Assembly (NCBI RefSeq): GCF_010550245.1
Contig: NZ_JAAGLU010000014.1
Coordinates: 62,001 to 126,000, forward strand
Direction of reading: 5' to 3'
Length of the DNA: 64,000 nt
Origin: Streptomyces sp. SID12501
GTDB lineage: Bacteria; Actinomycetota; Actinomycetes; Streptomycetales; Streptomycetaceae
Numbering within the stretch: position 1 is the first letter of the stretch; each line of letters begins with the position of its first letter. Shown here piece by piece: positions 9,496 through 17,606 of the stretch. The position numbers were made by a program, and so were the translations under genes. The notes beneath the pieces are model-generated. The model did no database searches. It was not told the DNA's origin and worked only from the letters and a program-made list of their open reading frames with translations.

Positions 9496-9547
9496 TTCTC
9501 CAGAGCAAAAGGGTTCTTTGGCGCAGGCGTGGTAGCGCTCTGGAGAA
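9496..9547. promoter_or_regulatory. 11 bp inverted repeat upstream of the AT-rich secreted gene
   Basis: TTCTCCAGAGC (9496-9506) and GCTCTGGAGAA (9537-9547) are exact inverse copies separated by 30 bp. The repeat lies between the 3' end of the MFS gene and the 5' end of the secreted-protein gene, both on the minus strand. It could be a long-loop terminator for the former or an operator for the latter; neither can be decided from the sequence. Confidence 0.35.
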
Positions 9548-9559
9548 TCGATCCGATAC

Positions 9560-10822
9560 TCAACGTGTGCCATATCGGAATATATGGGCTGCAATTACTG
9601 CATAGATGGCGGTGACCACGACCACCAAAGCCACCGATCGCCCATCAGAAGGCAGCATCAGGGCCGCCACCCCGGCCGCGCCGACGAAGGCGACGTTGAA
9701 CAGGACGTCGTAGACGGAGAAGATCCGGCCGCGGAAACCGTCGTCGACCGAGGACTGGACGATCGTGTCCGTGGCGATCTTCGAGCCCTGGGTGACGAGG
9801 CCCAGGACGAACGCCGCGATCAGCATGGGCACCTCGGTGAATGACAGGCCGAGCCCCGGCACCAGGACCGCCGCCGCTCCGGCGCACACCACGATCCAGC
9901 CGCCGGGACCGAGTCGCCCGACCCCTGTCGGTGTCATCACCGCCGCGACGAAGAAACCCGCCCCGGAGATGCCCACCGCGAGGCCCAGCAGGGCCAGCCC
10001 GTCGTCGGAGCCGTCCGACCAGGCGTACCGGCAGAGCATCAGCACCATGACCGTCAGGGCGCCGTAGCAGAACCGCATCAGCGTCATGGCGGCCAGCGAC
10101 CAGGCCGCCTCCCGGCGCCCGGGTGCGGCAAGGTGTCGTACGCCTGCCGCCAGGCCGCGCGCGGTGCCGGCGAGCGCCGCCCCCAGCCGGGGCTGCAGCA
10201 ACTCGGGTTCGGGGCCGAGTAGTTCCCGGTCGAGGCGTAGGGAGGCGAGTGACGCGCAGAGGTAGAGGGCCGCGCCCAGGAGGACGACTGCGGCGTCGGA
10301 GTCGGAGGCCGCGATCCGTACGCCGAAGGCGAGTCCGCCGCCCGCCGTGGCAGCGAGCGTGCCGGCTGTCGGGGAGAGCGAGTTGGCGATCACCAGGCGC
10401 TCGTCGTCGACCACGCGCGGCAGGGACGCCGAGAGCCCGGCCAGGACGAAGCGGTTGACGGCGGTGACGCAGAGGGCGGAGACGTAGAAGAGCCAGTCGG
10501 GGACATGGCTCAGCATCAGGACGGCCGTCACGCATGCCAGCAAGGCGCGCAGCAGGTTGCCGTACAGGAAGACCTGTCGGCGTCTCCAGCGGTCCAGCAG
10601 GACGCCCGCGAAGGGGCCGACCAGGGAGTAAGGCAGGAGCAGAACCGCCATCGCGGAGGCGATCGCGGCCGGCGAGGTCTGCTTCTCCGGCGAGAAGACG
10701 ACGTACGCGGCGAGTGCGACCTGGAAGACGCCGTCTGCGCCCTGGGAGAGCAGCCGTACGGCGAGCAGCCGCCGGAAGTCGCTCAGACGCAGGAGTACCC
10801 GCAGGTCACGCACGACAGCCAT
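9560..10822 (-). CDS. Major facilitator superfamily transporter
   Basis: About 420 residues, 12 predicted membrane helices. The pattern resembles MFS_3/enterobactin-exporter-like permeases: an N-terminal FRRLLAVRLLSQGADGVFQV, then loop 2-3 with FAGVLLDRWRRRQVF, the typical MFS signature. The substrate is unknown. I chose the ATG at 10822 because TGAGG lies about 9 bases upstream; a GTG at 10837 would add five residues. The gene lies downstream of ino1 on the same strand but is separated by a strong hairpin. Its 3' end borders the AT-rich region. Confidence 0.8.
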   Translation of the reverse strand: MAVVRDLRVLLRLSDFRRLLAVRLLSQGADGVFQVALAAYVVFSPEKQTSPAAIASAMAVLLLPYSLVGPFAGVLLDRWRRRQVFLYGNLLRALLACVTAVLMLSHVPDWLFYVSALCVTAVNRFVLAGLSASLPRVVDDERLVIANSLSPTAGTLAATAGGGLAFGVRIAASDSDAAVVLLGAALYLCASLASLRLDRELLGPEPELLQPRLGAALAGTARGLAAGVRHLAAPGRREAAWSLAAMTLMRFCYGALTVMVLMLCRYAWSDGSDDGLALLGLAVGISGAGFFVAAVMTPTGVGRLGPGGWIVVCAGAAAVLVPGLGLSFTEVPMLIAAFVLGLVTQGSKIATDTIVQSSVDDGFRGRIFSVYDVLFNVAFVGAAGVAALMLPSDGRSVALVVVVTAIYAVIAAHIFRYGTR

Positions 10823-10844
10823 AGGGCACAGCCTCACATACGAG

Positions 10845-10877
10845 GAGGGTCCCCGGGCGGATGACCCGGGGACCCTC
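10845..10877. terminator. Hairpin between ino1 and the MFS gene
   Basis: GAGGGTCCCCGGG (10845-10857) and its exact complement CCCGGGGACCCTC (10865-10877) with a 7-nt loop. It lies 50 bp after the ino1 stop on the minus strand, so it probably ends the padR-ino1 transcript before the MFS gene. Confidence 0.7.
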
Positions 10878-10927
10878 GACGGGCAGGAGCGACAAGCCTG
10901 TTGGGGCTCGACCGCGCTGGACTCCTC

Positions 10928-12010
10928 TCAGCGCTCGACTTCGCCCTTGATGAACTTCTCGACGTTCTCCCGTGCCTCGTCGTCGAAGTACTGGACCGGC
11001 GGGGACTTCATGAAGTAGCTGGACGCGGAGAGGATCGGGCCGCCGATGCCGCGGTCCTTGGCGATCTTCGCGGCGCGCACGGCGTCGATGATGACGCCGG
11101 CGGAGTTCGGGGAGTCCCAGACCTCCAGCTTGTACTCCAGGTTCAGCGGGACGTCGCCGAAGGCACGGCCCTCAAGACGGACGTACGCCCACTTGCGGTC
11201 GTCGAGCCAGGCCACGTAGTCGGACGGACCGATGTGGACGTTGTCGGCGCCCAGATCGCGGTCGCGGATCTGGGAGGTGACGGCCTGCGTCTTGGAGATC
11301 TTCTTGGACTCCAGGCGCTCGCGCTCGAGCATGTTCTTGAAGTCCATGTTGCCGCCGACGTTCAACTGCATCGTGCGGTCCAGGACCACGCCCCGGTCCT
11401 CGAACAGCTTCGCCATCACACGGTGCGTGATCGTGGCGCCGACCTGCGACTTGATGTCGTCGCCGATGATCGGGACGCCCGCCTCGGTGAACTTGTCCGC
11501 CCACTCCTTGGTGCCGGCGATGAAGACCGGGAGGGCGTTGACGAAGGCGACCTTGGCGTCGATGGCGCACTGGGCGTAGAACTTCGCCGCGGCCTCGGAA
11601 CCCACGGGGAGGTAGCAGACGAGGACGTCGACCTGCTTGTCCTTCAGGATCTGGACGATGTCGACCGGGTCCTGGTCGGACTCCTCGATGGTCTCGCGGT
11701 AGTACTTGCCGAGCCCGTCGAGGGTGTGGCCGCGCTGGACGGTCACACCCGTGGAGGGGACGTCGCAGATTTTGATGGTGTTGTTCTCGGAGGCGCCGAT
11801 GGCATCCGCGAGGTCGAGACCGACCTTCTTCGCGTCGACGTCGAACGCGGCGACGAACTCCACGTCACGGACGTGGTACTCCCCGAACTGCACGTGCATG
11901 AGGCCCGGGACCCTGGCCGCCGGATCGGCGTCCTTGTAGTACTCGACTCCCTGTACCAGTGACGCGGCGCAGTTGCCCACGCCGACGACGGCTACGCGAA
12001 TGGAACCCAT
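10928..12010 (-). CDS. ino1: Inositol-3-phosphate synthase
   Basis: 360 residues. It converts glucose 6-phosphate to myo-inositol 3-phosphate, NAD-dependently; in actinobacteria the product feeds phosphatidylinositol and mycothiol. The N-terminal Rossmann motif is [14 protein letters not shown]; conserved segments include [19 protein letters not shown] and LNVGGNMDF. The length matches the actinobacterial enzyme, which is shorter than the eukaryotic one. The ATG at 12010 follows GGGAGCAACCGA. It lies 42 bp after the PadR gene on the same strand, so the two form an operon and PadR is a candidate regulator. Confidence 0.95.
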   Translation of the reverse strand: MGSIRVAVVGVGNCAASLVQGVEYYKDADPAARVPGLMHVQFGEYHVRDVEFVAAFDVDAKKVGLDLADAIGASENNTIKICDVPSTGVTVQRGHTLDGLGKYYRETIEESDQDPVDIVQILKDKQVDVLVCYLPVGSEAAAKFYAQCAIDAKVAFVNALPVFIAGTKEWADKFTEAGVPIIGDDIKSQVGATITHRVMAKLFEDRGVVLDRTMQLNVGGNMDFKNMLERERLESKKISKTQAVTSQIRDRDLGADNVHIGPSDYVAWLDDRKWAYVRLEGRAFGDVPLNLEYKLEVWDSPNSAGVIIDAVRAAKIAKDRGIGGPILSASSYFMKSPPVQYFDDEARENVEKFIKGEVER

Positions 12011-12052
12011 TCGGTTGCTCCCTGTGTGTACGAGTGAGGACCTGAGCGGCCC

Positions 12053-12739
12053 TCACGTGGCGGTGTCGTCGGACGGACCGGTCCGGGAGTCGTCCTCCCG
12101 GGACCGGGGCAGGCCGCCCGGCGCTCCAGATGTGGTGTCCTGCGAGTCGGGGTCCCCGGAAACGGCACCTTTGAGGTCCCGACCGGCCCGCTCGCTCTCG
12201 ATGAGCTCGTTCAGCCAGCGCACTTCGCGCTCCACGGACTCCATTCCGTGGCGCTGGAGCTCAAGGGTGTAGTCATCGAGGCGCTCTCGGGTACGCGCCA
12301 GAGAGGCGCCCATTTTCTCCAGACGCTCCTCCAGCCGGCCGCGGCGGCCCTCGAGCACGCGCATGCGTACATCTCGGGACGTCTGGCCGAAGAAGGCGAA
12401 ACGAGCGGCGAAGTGCTCGTCCTCGTACGCGTCCGGGCCCGTCTGTGAGAGCAGTTCCTCGAAGTGCTCCTTACCTTCCGCCGTCAACCGATAGACGATC
12501 TTGGCGCGGCGCCCTGTCAGCGAAGCAGCGACCACGTCCTCGGGCGCACTGCCAGGCTCCTCGATCAACCAGCCGTTCACGACCAGAGTCTTGAGGCAGG
12601 GGTACAGCGTGCCGTAGCTGAAGGCGCGGAACACACCCAGTGACGTATTGAGACGTTTACGCAGCTCATAGCCGTGCATCGGGGACTCGCGGAGCAGACC
12701 GAGGATGGCGAACTCAAGGATTCCGGCACGCCGGCTCAT
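12053..12739 (-). CDS. PadR family transcriptional regulator
   Basis: 228 residues from the ATG at 12739, preceded by GGGAGGCGAGG. The PadR winged helix covers roughly residues 5-90 (LEFAILGLLRESPMHGYELR, then AFSYGTLYPCLKTL). An additional charged, probably coiled-coil C-terminal region runs to about residue 190 (RLEERLEKMGASLARTRERL), and the last 40 residues are low-complexity. It is the first gene of the ino1 operon. A palindrome at 12801-12821, 62 bp upstream of the start, is a likely autoregulatory operator. The effector is unknown. Confidence 0.9.
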   Translation of the reverse strand: MSRRAGILEFAILGLLRESPMHGYELRKRLNTSLGVFRAFSYGTLYPCLKTLVVNGWLIEEPGSAPEDVVAASLTGRRAKIVYRLTAEGKEHFEELLSQTGPDAYEDEHFAARFAFFGQTSRDVRMRVLEGRRGRLEERLEKMGASLARTRERLDDYTLELQRHGMESVEREVRWLNELIESERAGRDLKGAVSGDPDSQDTTSGAPGGLPRSREDDSRTGPSDDTAT

Positions 12740-12800
12740 CCTCGCCTCCCCTCTCCCACGGTCCCACCGTGATGGTCTCCGGCACTGTTTATGCCGAGCT

Positions 12801-12821
12801 GATGTATCGACTCGATACATC
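12801..12821. promoter_or_regulatory. Candidate PadR operator
   Basis: GATGTATCGA - C - TCGATACATC, ten-base arms that are exact inverse copies around one base. It keeps the ATGT...ACAT ends typical of PadR-family operators and lies in the padR promoter region, where an autorepressor would bind. Binding is inferred. Confidence 0.6.
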
Positions 12822-12976
12822 TAGACGATAGAACGGCCCTGCGGATGCGACAAGAGCGGAGGCCGTGAACGGGATCACATCACCGATTCGTAGGAAGCAA
12901 GTTGCCTGGTTTGCGGTGAACTTCGGGGCTGGACCGGTTTTGACGGTGCGTAGTCTGTGCGCCATGCAGTCCACCG

Positions 12977-13003
12977 GGAACCGAGTGACGTTTGGGGACG
13001 TCG
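12977..13003 (+). promoter_or_regulatory. Possible SigE-type promoter before the PBP gene
   Basis: GGAAC at 12977 and CGTCG at 12999 are 17 bp apart, close to the GGAAC / CGTCT pattern of the Streptomyces cell-envelope stress factor SigE. It lies about 120 bp before the penicillin-binding protein start. The rest of the padR-PBP gap (12740-13123) contains copies of GTACGGATG at 13018 (forward), 13043 (inverse) and 13090 (forward), and no credible gene. Confidence 0.35.
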
Positions 13004-13123
13004 TGGTGCTCGGTGCGGTACGGATGAATGCGAACCCGGCCGCATCCGTACTTTGGGGGGACCGGAAACCAGTCGCCGTTTCCAGGCGCGTACGGATGCG
13101 CCTGCCCAAGGAGTAATCGTTCG

Positions 13124-15862
13124 ATGAGCGAGCACCGTCGCAAACCGCCGCAGTCGCAGGGAGGCGGACGTGCCGCGGCCCGACGCGGCCAGTCCGGCCC
13201 GTCCGCCGGCCGCCGCGCGGCACCGCGAGGCGCAACCGAGTCTCCTTCCGACTCCTATGGATCGGATTCCTATGGGTTGGGTCCATACGGAGCGGAAGGT
13301 GACGAGCGCCAGTCCGGAGGCCGTGCCGAATCCCGGCGCGCCTCGCAGAGAAGTACTGGCGCGCGTCGCAGAGAGCCCGAGGGCGGCGGACGCCGAGGTG
13401 GTCCCAACGGCCCGAACGGACCCGGGCGCGGCAGAGGCCGCGCGGCGGGCCCTCCGCCCAAGAAGCGCTTCATCGACTATCCGCGCGCGGGCAAGTACGG
13501 AGTCGCGCGCTGGATGCCGTCGTGGCGGCAGGTGACGGGACTGTTCATCGGCTTCGTCGGCAGTCTCGTGGCGGTGGCCGGCGTCGGCTACGCCCTGGTG
13601 GGCGTGCCGGATGTCGCGAAGGCCGCCAACGCTCAGAACAACGTCTACTACTGGGCCGACGGCAGCCAGATGGTGGCGACCGGTGGCGAGACGAACCGCC
13701 AGATCATCGGCTACGAGCAGATTCCACCGGCGATGCGCTACGCCGTGATGTCGGCCGAGAACAAGACGTTCGAGACCGACAGCGGTGTCGACCCGATGGG
13801 CATCGCCCGTGCCCTGTTCAACATGGCCAAGGGTGGTCAGACACAGGGTGGTTCGACGATCACCCAGCAGTACGTGAAGAACGCCCGGCTGGACGACCAG
13901 TCGCAGACGCTCACGCGGAAGTTCAAGGAGCTGTTCATCTCCATCAAGGTCGGCACCAACGTCGACAAGAGGGAGATCATGGCCGGCTACCTGAACACCG
14001 CCTATTACGGCCGTGACTCCTACGGTCTGCAGGCAGCCGCCCGCGCGTACTACAACAAGAACGCCAAGGATCTGGATGCCAGCGAGTGCGCCTTCCTGGC
14101 CGCGGTGCTGAAGGGCGCCACGTACTACGACCCGGCCGGCAACGTGGCCGTCGACAACGTGAACGCCACCCCGCAGGCCAACACCAAGCGGGCCGTGTAC
14201 CGGTGGAAGTGGATCCTCGACGAGGAGGTCAAGGACGGGCGTATGACCGCGGTCGAGCGCGCCAAGTACACGACCTTCCCGAAGACGCAGAACCCTCGTT
14301 CCAACACCGCGCTGAGCGGCCAGGTCGGTTACCTCGTCGACCTCGCCAAGGGCTACCTCATCAACAACACCGACAAGACCGGGATCACCGCCAACCAACT
14401 GCAGCAGGGCGGCTACTCGATCTACACGACCTTCGACAAGAAGAAGGTCCAGGCGCTGGAGAAGGCGGTCACGAAGGTCCGCAAGGCGAACATCGACACC
14501 GACAAGCGGCCGGAGACGGACAAGTACGTCCAGTTCGGCGGGGCATCCGTCGACCCGGCGACGGGTGCGATCAAGGCCGTCTACGGCGGTGAGGACGCGA
14601 CCAAACACTTCACCAACAACGCCGACACGACAGGCGCCCAGGTGGGTTCGACGTTCAAGGCGTTCGTGCTCGCCGCAGCGATGAAGTGGGGCGTCCGGGA
14701 TCCGGATCTGGGGGCGACGCAGGCGCAGGACGAGCGGACCCAGGTCTCCCCGGACAGCATCTACAGCGGCAAGAACAAGCTGAAGATCAAGAACTACGAC
14801 AACACCATTTGGAAGGACAAGGACGACAAGGAGTGGCTGCAGCGCAACGACGGCGACGAGTCGTACAACACGCCCAGCTTCCGGATCGACCTGCGTGAGG
14901 CGATGCGGGTCTCCGCCAACTCCGCTTACGTCCAGCTCGGCATGGACGTAGGCCTGGACAAGGTCAGGGAGTCCGCCACCGACGCCGGCCTGCTCGACAG
15001 CAGTCTGGCCAGCGCCGACTTCCCGTCGTTCTCGATCGGTACCTCGAACCCGAGCGCTATCCGCATGGCAGGCGCCTACGCGACTTTCGCGGCCAGCGGC
15101 AAGCAGAACACCCCCTACTCGGTCGAGACGGTCAACAGCAAGGACGGCACCGTCTTCGAGCACGAGAAGATCGCCAGCCCCAAGCAGGCGTTCACCGCCC
15201 AGGTCGCCGACAACGTCACCGACGTCCTCAAGACCGTGGTCGACGACGGAACGGGTACGGCGGCCCAGCTGACCGGCCGTGAGGTGGCCGGCAAGACCGG
15301 TACCACCGACGGCAACAAGTCGGCCTGGTTCGTCGGTTACACCCCGCAGCTGTCCACCGCGATCAGCATGTTCCGGATGGACGACGACGAGACCAACAAG
15401 AACCGTGAGTTCCTGGAGATGTACGGCACGGGTGGCCAGGAGAAGATCCACGGCGCCTCGTTCCCTGCCGAGATCTGGCACGACTACATGGAACAGGCGC
15501 TCAAGGGCATGCCGTCGAAGGACTTCGAGACCCCCGAGCCCTACGGGGAGGTAGTCGACGAGGACCCGCTGCCGAGCCCGACTCCCTCTGTCACGGAGTC
15601 GGAGGAAGCGCCTCCGTCGCCGAGCCCGACGCCCACCGAGGAAGAGCCCGAGCCCTCCCTCTCCCCCTCAGCGAGCGAGACCTGTGGCACCTTCGACGTC
15701 ACCTGCCAGGACAGCGGAGGGACCGATACGGGCGGCACGGACGAAGGCTCCACCGACGGCGGAGTGACATCCAGTCCCTCAGCCTCGGAGAGCGATGAGG
15801 AAAGCAGCGGAAGCACGAACGGCAACAGTAACGGAAGCGATAGCGGAGGCATCTTCGGCTGA
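13124..15862 (+). CDS. Class A penicillin-binding protein (transglycosylase/transpeptidase)
   Basis: 912 residues from the ATG at 13124 (AAGGAG upstream). It polymerises lipid II and cross-links glycan strands outside the membrane. Order: ~135 residues of basic, Arg/Gly/Ser-rich cytoplasmic tail; a membrane anchor (GLFIGFVGSLVAVAGVGYAL); GT51 transglycosylase with catalytic Glu in SAENKTF (about residue 210) and GGSTITQQYVKN; transpeptidase with active Ser in GSTFKAF (about 509), an SAN motif in VSANSAY and GKTGTTDG (about 723). The last ~110 residues are Ser/Pro/Glu then Gly/Ser-rich, with one Cys pair, probably a wall-spanning tail. A SigE-like promoter may drive it. Confidence 0.93.
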   Translation: MSEHRRKPPQSQGGGRAAARRGQSGPSAGRRAAPRGATESPSDSYGSDSYGLGPYGAEGDERQSGGRAESRRASQRSTGARRREPEGGGRRGGPNGPNGPGRGRGRAAGPPPKKRFIDYPRAGKYGVARWMPSWRQVTGLFIGFVGSLVAVAGVGYALVGVPDVAKAANAQNNVYYWADGSQMVATGGETNRQIIGYEQIPPAMRYAVMSAENKTFETDSGVDPMGIARALFNMAKGGQTQGGSTITQQYVKNARLDDQSQTLTRKFKELFISIKVGTNVDKREIMAGYLNTAYYGRDSYGLQAAARAYYNKNAKDLDASECAFLAAVLKGATYYDPAGNVAVDNVNATPQANTKRAVYRWKWILDEEVKDGRMTAVERAKYTTFPKTQNPRSNTALSGQVGYLVDLAKGYLINNTDKTGITANQLQQGGYSIYTTFDKKKVQALEKAVTKVRKANIDTDKRPETDKYVQFGGASVDPATGAIKAVYGGEDATKHFTNNADTTGAQVGSTFKAFVLAAAMKWGVRDPDLGATQAQDERTQVSPDSIYSGKNKLKIKNYDNTIWKDKDDKEWLQRNDGDESYNTPSFRIDLREAMRVSANSAYVQLGMDVGLDKVRESATDAGLLDSSLASADFPSFSIGTSNPSAIRMAGAYATFAASGKQNTPYSVETVNSKDGTVFEHEKIASPKQAFTAQVADNVTDVLKTVVDDGTGTAAQLTGREVAGKTGTTDGNKSAWFVGYTPQLSTAISMFRMDDDETNKNREFLEMYGTGGQEKIHGASFPAEIWHDYMEQALKGMPSKDFETPEPYGEVVDEDPLPSPTPSVTESEEAPPSPSPTPTEEEPEPSLSPSASETCGTFDVTCQDSGGTDTGGTDEGSTDGGVTSSPSASESDEESSGSTNGNSNGSDSGGIFG

Positions 15863-15896
15863 CCGAGCGGTTGGCCGAAGCAGCGCCAAGCGCGGG

Positions 15897-15912
15897 TGTT
15901 TCACGTGAAACA
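15897..15912. other. parS: parS site, perfect 16-mer
   Basis: TGTTTCACGTGAAACA in the gap between the PBP and glycosyltransferase genes. First of a pair whose copies start 32 bp apart, about three helical turns. Confidence 0.95.
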
Positions 15913-15928
15913 CCGATCCGATTCACGC

Positions 15929-15944
15929 TGTTTCACGTGAAACA
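15929..15944. other. parS: parS site, perfect 16-mer (second of pair)
   Basis: TGTTTCACGTGAAACA, starting 32 bp after the site at 15897 and 72 bp before the glycosyltransferase start. Confidence 0.95.
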
Positions 15945-16015
15945 TGGGGCCGTCGCACCGACCAGGTGCGGCGGCCCTCGGCGTGTTCCTAGGTGCGTAC
16001 GGCAGGATGTCGCCC

Positions 16016-17524
16016 ATGCCCAGTGCAGAGACGACGCAAGCGAGCGTGCGCGAGCAGGACCCGGTACGGCCGACCAGGGACGACGAGATCGCCGTGGCCG
16101 GCAGTGAGCTGATCGGCGGCCCCATCGGACGACGTGCCCTGCTGGGGACGTCCTGGTGGACTCCGGTACGAGTGGTCGCGCTCGTGGCCATCGGCATGTT
16201 CGCCCTCGGCCTGGTCCAGAAGGCGCCCTGCTACAACGGCGGCTGGTTCTTCGGGGCCAGCTCGCAGTACACGCACGCCTGCTACTCCGACATTCCGCAC
16301 CTCTATCAGGGCCGCGGATTCGCCGACGGACTCGTGCCGTACTTCGACAAGATCTCCGGCGACATGGAGTACCTCGAATACCCGGTGCTGACCGGCGTGT
16401 TCATGGAGGTGGCCGCCTGGCTCACGCCCGGCAGCGGAACCATCCAGCACCAGGAGCAGTGGTACTGGTTCGTCAACGCCGGAATGCTGATGGTGTGCGC
16501 GGCGATCATCGTCGTCTGCGTGTCACGCACGCACGCGCGGCGCCCCTGGGACGGTCTGCTGGTCGCTCTGGCACCCGCCTTCGCTCTGACCGCCACCATC
16601 AACTGGGACCTGCTGGCGGTCGCTCTGACGGCCGCTGCGATGCTGATGTGGTCTCGTGGCCGGGCGCTCGCCTTCGGAGTCCTCCTGGGGCTCGCCACGG
16701 CCGCCAAGCTCTATCCCGTCCTGCTGCTGGGACCCCTCCTCCTGCTGTGCTGGCGCGCGGGCAAGTGGCGGCCGTTCGGCAAGGCGCTGGGAGGAGCAGT
16801 CGTCGCCTGGCTCGCGGTGAACCTTCCGGTGATGTACTTCGCCTTCGACGGCTGGTCGAAGTTCTACACGTTCAGCCAGGAACGGGGCGTCGACTTCGGT
16901 TCCTTCTGGCTGGTCATCGCCCAGCGCTTCGACTATCCGTTCACCACCGAGACCGTCAACACCTTCGCGATGCTGCTGGTGCTGGCGTCGGCCGCGGGTA
17001 TCGCGGCACTCACGCTGACCGCCCCGCGCCGGCCGCGCTTCGCCCAGCTGGCCTTCCTGATCGTCGCGGCCTTCATCCTCACCAACAAGGTCTACTCACC
17101 CCAGTACGTTCTGTGGCTGGTCCCCCTTGCCGTACTGGCCCGCCCGAAATGGCGGGACTTCCTGATCTGGCAGGCGTGTGAGGTCGCGTACTTCCTGGGC
17201 ATCTGGTTGTACCTCGCGTACACGACCAGCGGTGATGCCCACAAGGGGCTGCCCACCGAGGGCTACCAGTTCGTCATCGGCGTCCACCTGGTGGGCACGC
17301 TGTACCTGTGTGCCGTGGTCGTCAGGGACATCCTCATGCCGGAGCGGGACGTGGTGCGCCGGGCCGGCGACGACGATCCGTCAGGAGGCGTGCTCGACGG
17401 CGCTGAGGACGTCTTCGTACTCGGCCCAGCGGCTCATCCGCCGCGGCACGCCGCGCACTTCGACGGGCCGCAGGTGGAGTGGGGCAGCCAGCAGGTGCGG
17501 GAGGACGACGAACGTTCGCTCTGA
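16016..17524 (+). CDS. Membrane glycosyltransferase (GT87/DUF2029-like polyprenyl-phosphate mannosyltransferase)
   Basis: 502 residues with about 10-12 hydrophobic helices. Features of the GT-C fold are visible: a periplasmic loop after the first helix, then repeated helices such as LAFGVLLGLATAAKLYPVLLL. The GLATAAKLYP motif is typical of DUF2029/GT87 enzymes, which transfer mannose or arabinose from a polyprenyl phosphate to envelope glycans. The precise acceptor is unknown. I chose the ATG at 16016 with CAGGA upstream; earlier in-frame starts would extend over the parS pair. The gene ends at a strong hairpin facing the racemase-like gene. Confidence 0.75.
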   Translation: MPSAETTQASVREQDPVRPTRDDEIAVAGSELIGGPIGRRALLGTSWWTPVRVVALVAIGMFALGLVQKAPCYNGGWFFGASSQYTHACYSDIPHLYQGRGFADGLVPYFDKISGDMEYLEYPVLTGVFMEVAAWLTPGSGTIQHQEQWYWFVNAGMLMVCAAIIVVCVSRTHARRPWDGLLVALAPAFALTATINWDLLAVALTAAAMLMWSRGRALAFGVLLGLATAAKLYPVLLLGPLLLLCWRAGKWRPFGKALGGAVVAWLAVNLPVMYFAFDGWSKFYTFSQERGVDFGSFWLVIAQRFDYPFTTETVNTFAMLLVLASAAGIAALTLTAPRRPRFAQLAFLIVAAFILTNKVYSPQYVLWLVPLAVLARPKWRDFLIWQACEVAYFLGIWLYLAYTTSGDAHKGLPTEGYQFVIGVHLVGTLYLCAVVVRDILMPERDVVRRAGDDDPSGGVLDGAEDVFVLGPAAHPPRHAAHFDGPQVEWGSQQVREDDERSL

Positions 17525-17550
17525 GCGAACGCGGCTTGTAGGCGCCAAGT

Positions 17551-17585
17551 GAAAGGCCGTACACGGAGTCCGTGTACGGCCTTTC
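17551..17585. terminator. Bidirectional terminator between convergent genes
   Basis: GAAAGGCCGTACACGG (17551-17566) and its exact complement (17570-17585) around AGT. The ends give A and T runs on both strands, fitting termination of both the glycosyltransferase and the racemase-like gene. Confidence 0.85.
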
Positions 17586-17606
17586 AGACAACCTGCGGCA
17601 GGTGGG

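Noticed and set aside
9379-9594. 71-codon minus-strand frame upstream of the secreted protein
   Set aside because: Overlaps the MFS 3' end and lies in the promoter region; no ribosome site.
12865-13116. 83-codon frame in the padR-PBP gap
   Set aside because: No ribosome site or recognisable protein character; the region is better explained by promoters and repeats.
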